From positions 1-64,000 of the forward strand of contig JBAXND010000021.1 of NCBI GenBank assembly GCA_037133915.1: 64,000 bases of DNA. The letters are read 5' to 3'. A model generated the notes under the pieces. The model had not been told where the DNA came from. It searched no databases and saw only the letters and a program-made list of their open reading frames with translations. Below are positions 62,246-64,000 of this stretch, in pieces. Within the stretch, counting starts at the first letter, position 1; the number at the start of each line of letters is the position of its first letter. The stretch comes from Bacteroidota bacterium (lineage in GTDB: Bacteria; Bacteroidota; Bacteroidia; Bacteroidales; CAIWKO01). Position numbers and translations under genes: made by a program.

Positions 62246-64000
62246 CTAAATCTTTACTATCCGCTTCACAGCGTTACCTTTGCTATTACTGAGTTTCAGA
62301 AGGTATATTCCCTGTTCAAAGCGTGAAATATCTATACCGATAATTCCCGAATAATTGCTGTAATCGGCAGCATAAACCTTTGCTCCGGTGATGCTGAATA
62401 ACTCAACCGTGAGTTTTTCTTTTGAGCCGTCGCAATTGATGTACACCATATCTTTTGCAGGATTGGGGGAAACACTCAGATTGCCGAACGATTCATTCGC
62501 AGCAACACCAATCACTGTAATCGTAACCGGAAGTGTCACGGAATCGGCATTGCAACCGTACGCAACCAATTTAACATTGAAATTTCCAGCGCTCGCGTAG
62601 GTATGTGAAGGGTTTTGCAAATTGCTTGAATTCCCATCGCCAAAATCCCAATACCAGGCTGTAGCATTGGTCGATGTATTTGTAAAATCAACAACTGCAT
62701 TATTTACAACGGAAGTAAATCCTGCTGCAGCAGTGGGTGTCACAACACCATACACCGGTACGCGGGCACCCGTACAGCCCGGTTTATGCACCCTCCAGTT
62801 AAACAGATAATAATAGTAATTTGTACCCTGATCGCATGTTGTTACGCTGATTAAATTTGTAATTGTATATGGGTACCCCAGACCGCCGGTGTTGTGTCTG
62901 AAAAGATTGGCACCACTTGTGCAGGCCAGGCGCAGATTATTCGCTACCGGCAGATTAAAACCCAGATATACTTTATTCACACCACTGGCAATGCTCACCG
63001 TGACCGATTGAAGAACTGCTCCCGTTGAAGTACGCAGTTCAATGGTTTTATTGCCCGGAGTGGTACTCGGATTTCCGTAAATTGTAACAGAATCAAGAAT
63101 CAGGTCGTTGAGACAATCGAAAACAAGATAATGGTCACCTGAGCTGTTATAACCTCCTGACGGTCCTGTATTATCAAGCTTTCCGGCACTTTGCTGCGGA
63201 TACAGGACGCTTCCTTCCGCATAAAAAGTAGTTGTAGTAGTAATTGCCGGAGAATACGAATTTCCGGTATTAAGTAATGTGCCATTCATAGCCGCATCAA
63301 ACCACCTTACAGTACCTGTGCTTTGGGCAGAAAGGTTTACCGTGCCCGGACCACAGGTGGTGTCGTTTACAAGGTTTGTGGTACTAATCAGCGCAACATT
63401 TATGTATGAAGTATTCACGATGCTGTCAATACCGATACAATTTGAGGCAATGAGTACAACGGTATACGTTCCGTCTGAAGTGTAAATATGTGTTGGGTTA
63501 TTCTGTGTGGAAGTACTGCCATCACCGAATTTCCATAGGTATGAACTGGAATTGCTGCTTGATAAATTTGTGAAATTTACAATGCCGCTGCATGTGTTGA
63601 CAACATCGGATGTGAAATCGGCATTTGGCAGGCTTGTCGGACGCAGCACGATATTTCTGATGGTTGCACTGCCGTTGTTAACCACAATGCCCGTAATTGT
63701 TTTTGACTGATAGCCCGGAGCCGAATACGTAAGACTGTATGTCCCGTTAATCAAGGGGCGATGATAATTTCCAACTGGAAGTGCCGAATATACAAATGAA
63801 CTGTCGGTTATTACATCATGTGAATTTACAAATACTTTGGCGCGTATCGGCTGCCCGCTGCATGAATCGGTTATTATGCCACGAATTCCGTTTTCAGATT
63901 CTTCAATGAATTTTATCATCGAACGATACTGTGCGTTCCAGTAATCGGGAAGACTCGCACCGGCCGGCGGCTGATCGTATGACAATTCAATGGTCATCTC
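62246..64000 (-). CDS. M14 zinc carboxypeptidase with PKD domains and T9SS type A domain (5' end beyond the window)
   Basis: The 3' 584 codons of a larger gene; the true start lies right of base 64000, and the ATG at 63997 is an internal Met. The first visible residues, MTIELSYDQPP and SLPDYWNAQYRSMIKF, are the end of an M14 carboxypeptidase domain, where Glu in TIEL is the catalytic glutamate. Next comes a carboxypeptidase-regulatory-like beta domain (GIRGIITDSCSGQPIRAKVFV), then a PKD domain (YLWKFGDGSTS near 155), an Ig-like part with TTTTFYAEG, a jelly-roll region, a second PKD domain (WYWDFGDGNSS near 447) and a T9SS type A domain (VSPNPAKDMVYI, GIYLLKLSNSKG). A secreted peptidase that trims C-terminal residues of extracellular protein. 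Confidence 0.85.
   Translation of the reverse strand, partial: EMTIELSYDQPPAGASLPDYWNAQYRSMIKFIEESENGIRGIITDSCSGQPIRAKVFVNSHDVITDSSFVYSALPVGNYHRPLINGTYSLTYSAPGYQSKTITGIVVNNGSATIRNIVLRPTSLPNADFTSDVVNTCSGIVNFTNLSSSNSSSYLWKFGDGSTSTQNNPTHIYTSDGTYTVVLIASNCIGIDSIVNTSYINVALISTTNLVNDTTCGPGTVNLSAQSTGTVRWFDAAMNGTLLNTGNSYSPAITTTTTFYAEGSVLYPQQSAGKLDNTGPSGGYNSSGDHYLVFDCLNDLILDSVTIYGNPSTTPGNKTIELRTSTGAVLQSVTVSIASGVNKVYLGFNLPVANNLRLACTSGANLFRHNTGGLGYPYTITNLISVTTCDQGTNYYYYLFNWRVHKPGCTGARVPVYGVVTPTAAAGFTSVVNNAVVDFTNTSTNATAWYWDFGDGNSSNLQNPSHTYASAGNFNVKLVAYGCNADSVTLPVTITVIGVAANESFGNLSVSPNPAKDMVYINCDGSKEKLTVELFSITGAKVYAADYSNYSGIIGIDISRFEQGIYLLKLSNSKGNAVKRIVKI

Overview
The window is chromosomal DNA of a member of the Bacteroidota, most likely a free-living, uncultured Bacteroidia-type lineage. 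The evidence is: (i) at least nine exported proteins that carry type IX secretion (T9SS) C-terminal sorting domains; (ii) many genes preceded by the Bacteroidota housekeeping promoter -7 element TAnnTTTG, often with TTTG or TTG about 19-21 bases further upstream; (iii) few Shine-Dalgarno sequences; (iv) family-typical genes such as cysteine-free L31 type B, a GlmU-like nucleotidyltransferase beside it, a phosphoglycerate dehydrogenase without ACT domain and a DUF1015 protein beside serC/serA. No rRNA, tRNA, CRISPR array or prophage was recognised.

Layout. 0-16 kb is dominated by envelope and secreted proteins: a T9SS esterase, a membrane-anchored TPR protein, an exported caspase-fold/TPR protein followed 6 bases later by a truncated RHS protein, a collagen-like fibre with a self-cleaving S74 chaperone domain, a small exported protein, and two tandemly duplicated PKD/T9SS type B proteins. 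16-21 kb holds a DMT transporter, a DUF1554/PKD protein, a repeat-rich noncoding stretch (a 21-bp minisatellite, a palindrome-bearing dispersed repeat, a remnant of a MazF-like toxin) and a T9SS serine protease lying between two copies of the dispersed repeat. 21-28 kb has ribosomal protein S1, RNase Z, a hicBA toxin-antitoxin pair and dipeptidase E bracketed by another dispersed repeat, and a beta-helix lipoprotein.

28.5-34.3 kb is an alpha-glucan (glycogen) operon: debranching enzyme, glycosyltransferase, GH57 amylase with a Lys/Ala-rich tail, and an unrecognised protein built of two copies of one domain. 34-42.5 kb carries an exported nitroreductase-like protein, a CtpA protease, a rhomboid protease, a GT-C-like membrane protein, a LuxC-type acyl-CoA reductase and a YkgJ-type cysteine-cluster protein. 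42.6-46.7 kb is a serine-biosynthesis neighbourhood (serC, serA, a four-helix-bundle protein, DUF1015) with no serB in the window. 46.8-49.6 kb couples a beta-CASP RNase-like protein with heme-exporter subunits CcmB and CcmC.

49.7-64 kb has a T9SS sialidase-like protein, a zinc phospholipase-like protein with ComB, agmatinase, L31, the GlmU-like protein, Lon, a DUF1131-like protein, a CapA-like protein, a choice-of-anchor L protein and the 3' part of an M14 carboxypeptidase gene that runs off the right edge.

Several starts were moved downstream from the longest open frame because a promoter element, terminator or signal peptide decides the matter; this is stated in each entry. Functions are read from motifs by eye; no database search was possible. 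I found no single obvious new defence or mobile system. The best candidates for something undescribed are the caspase/TPR-RHS pair, the duplicated-domain protein in the glucan operon and the 21-bp minisatellite.
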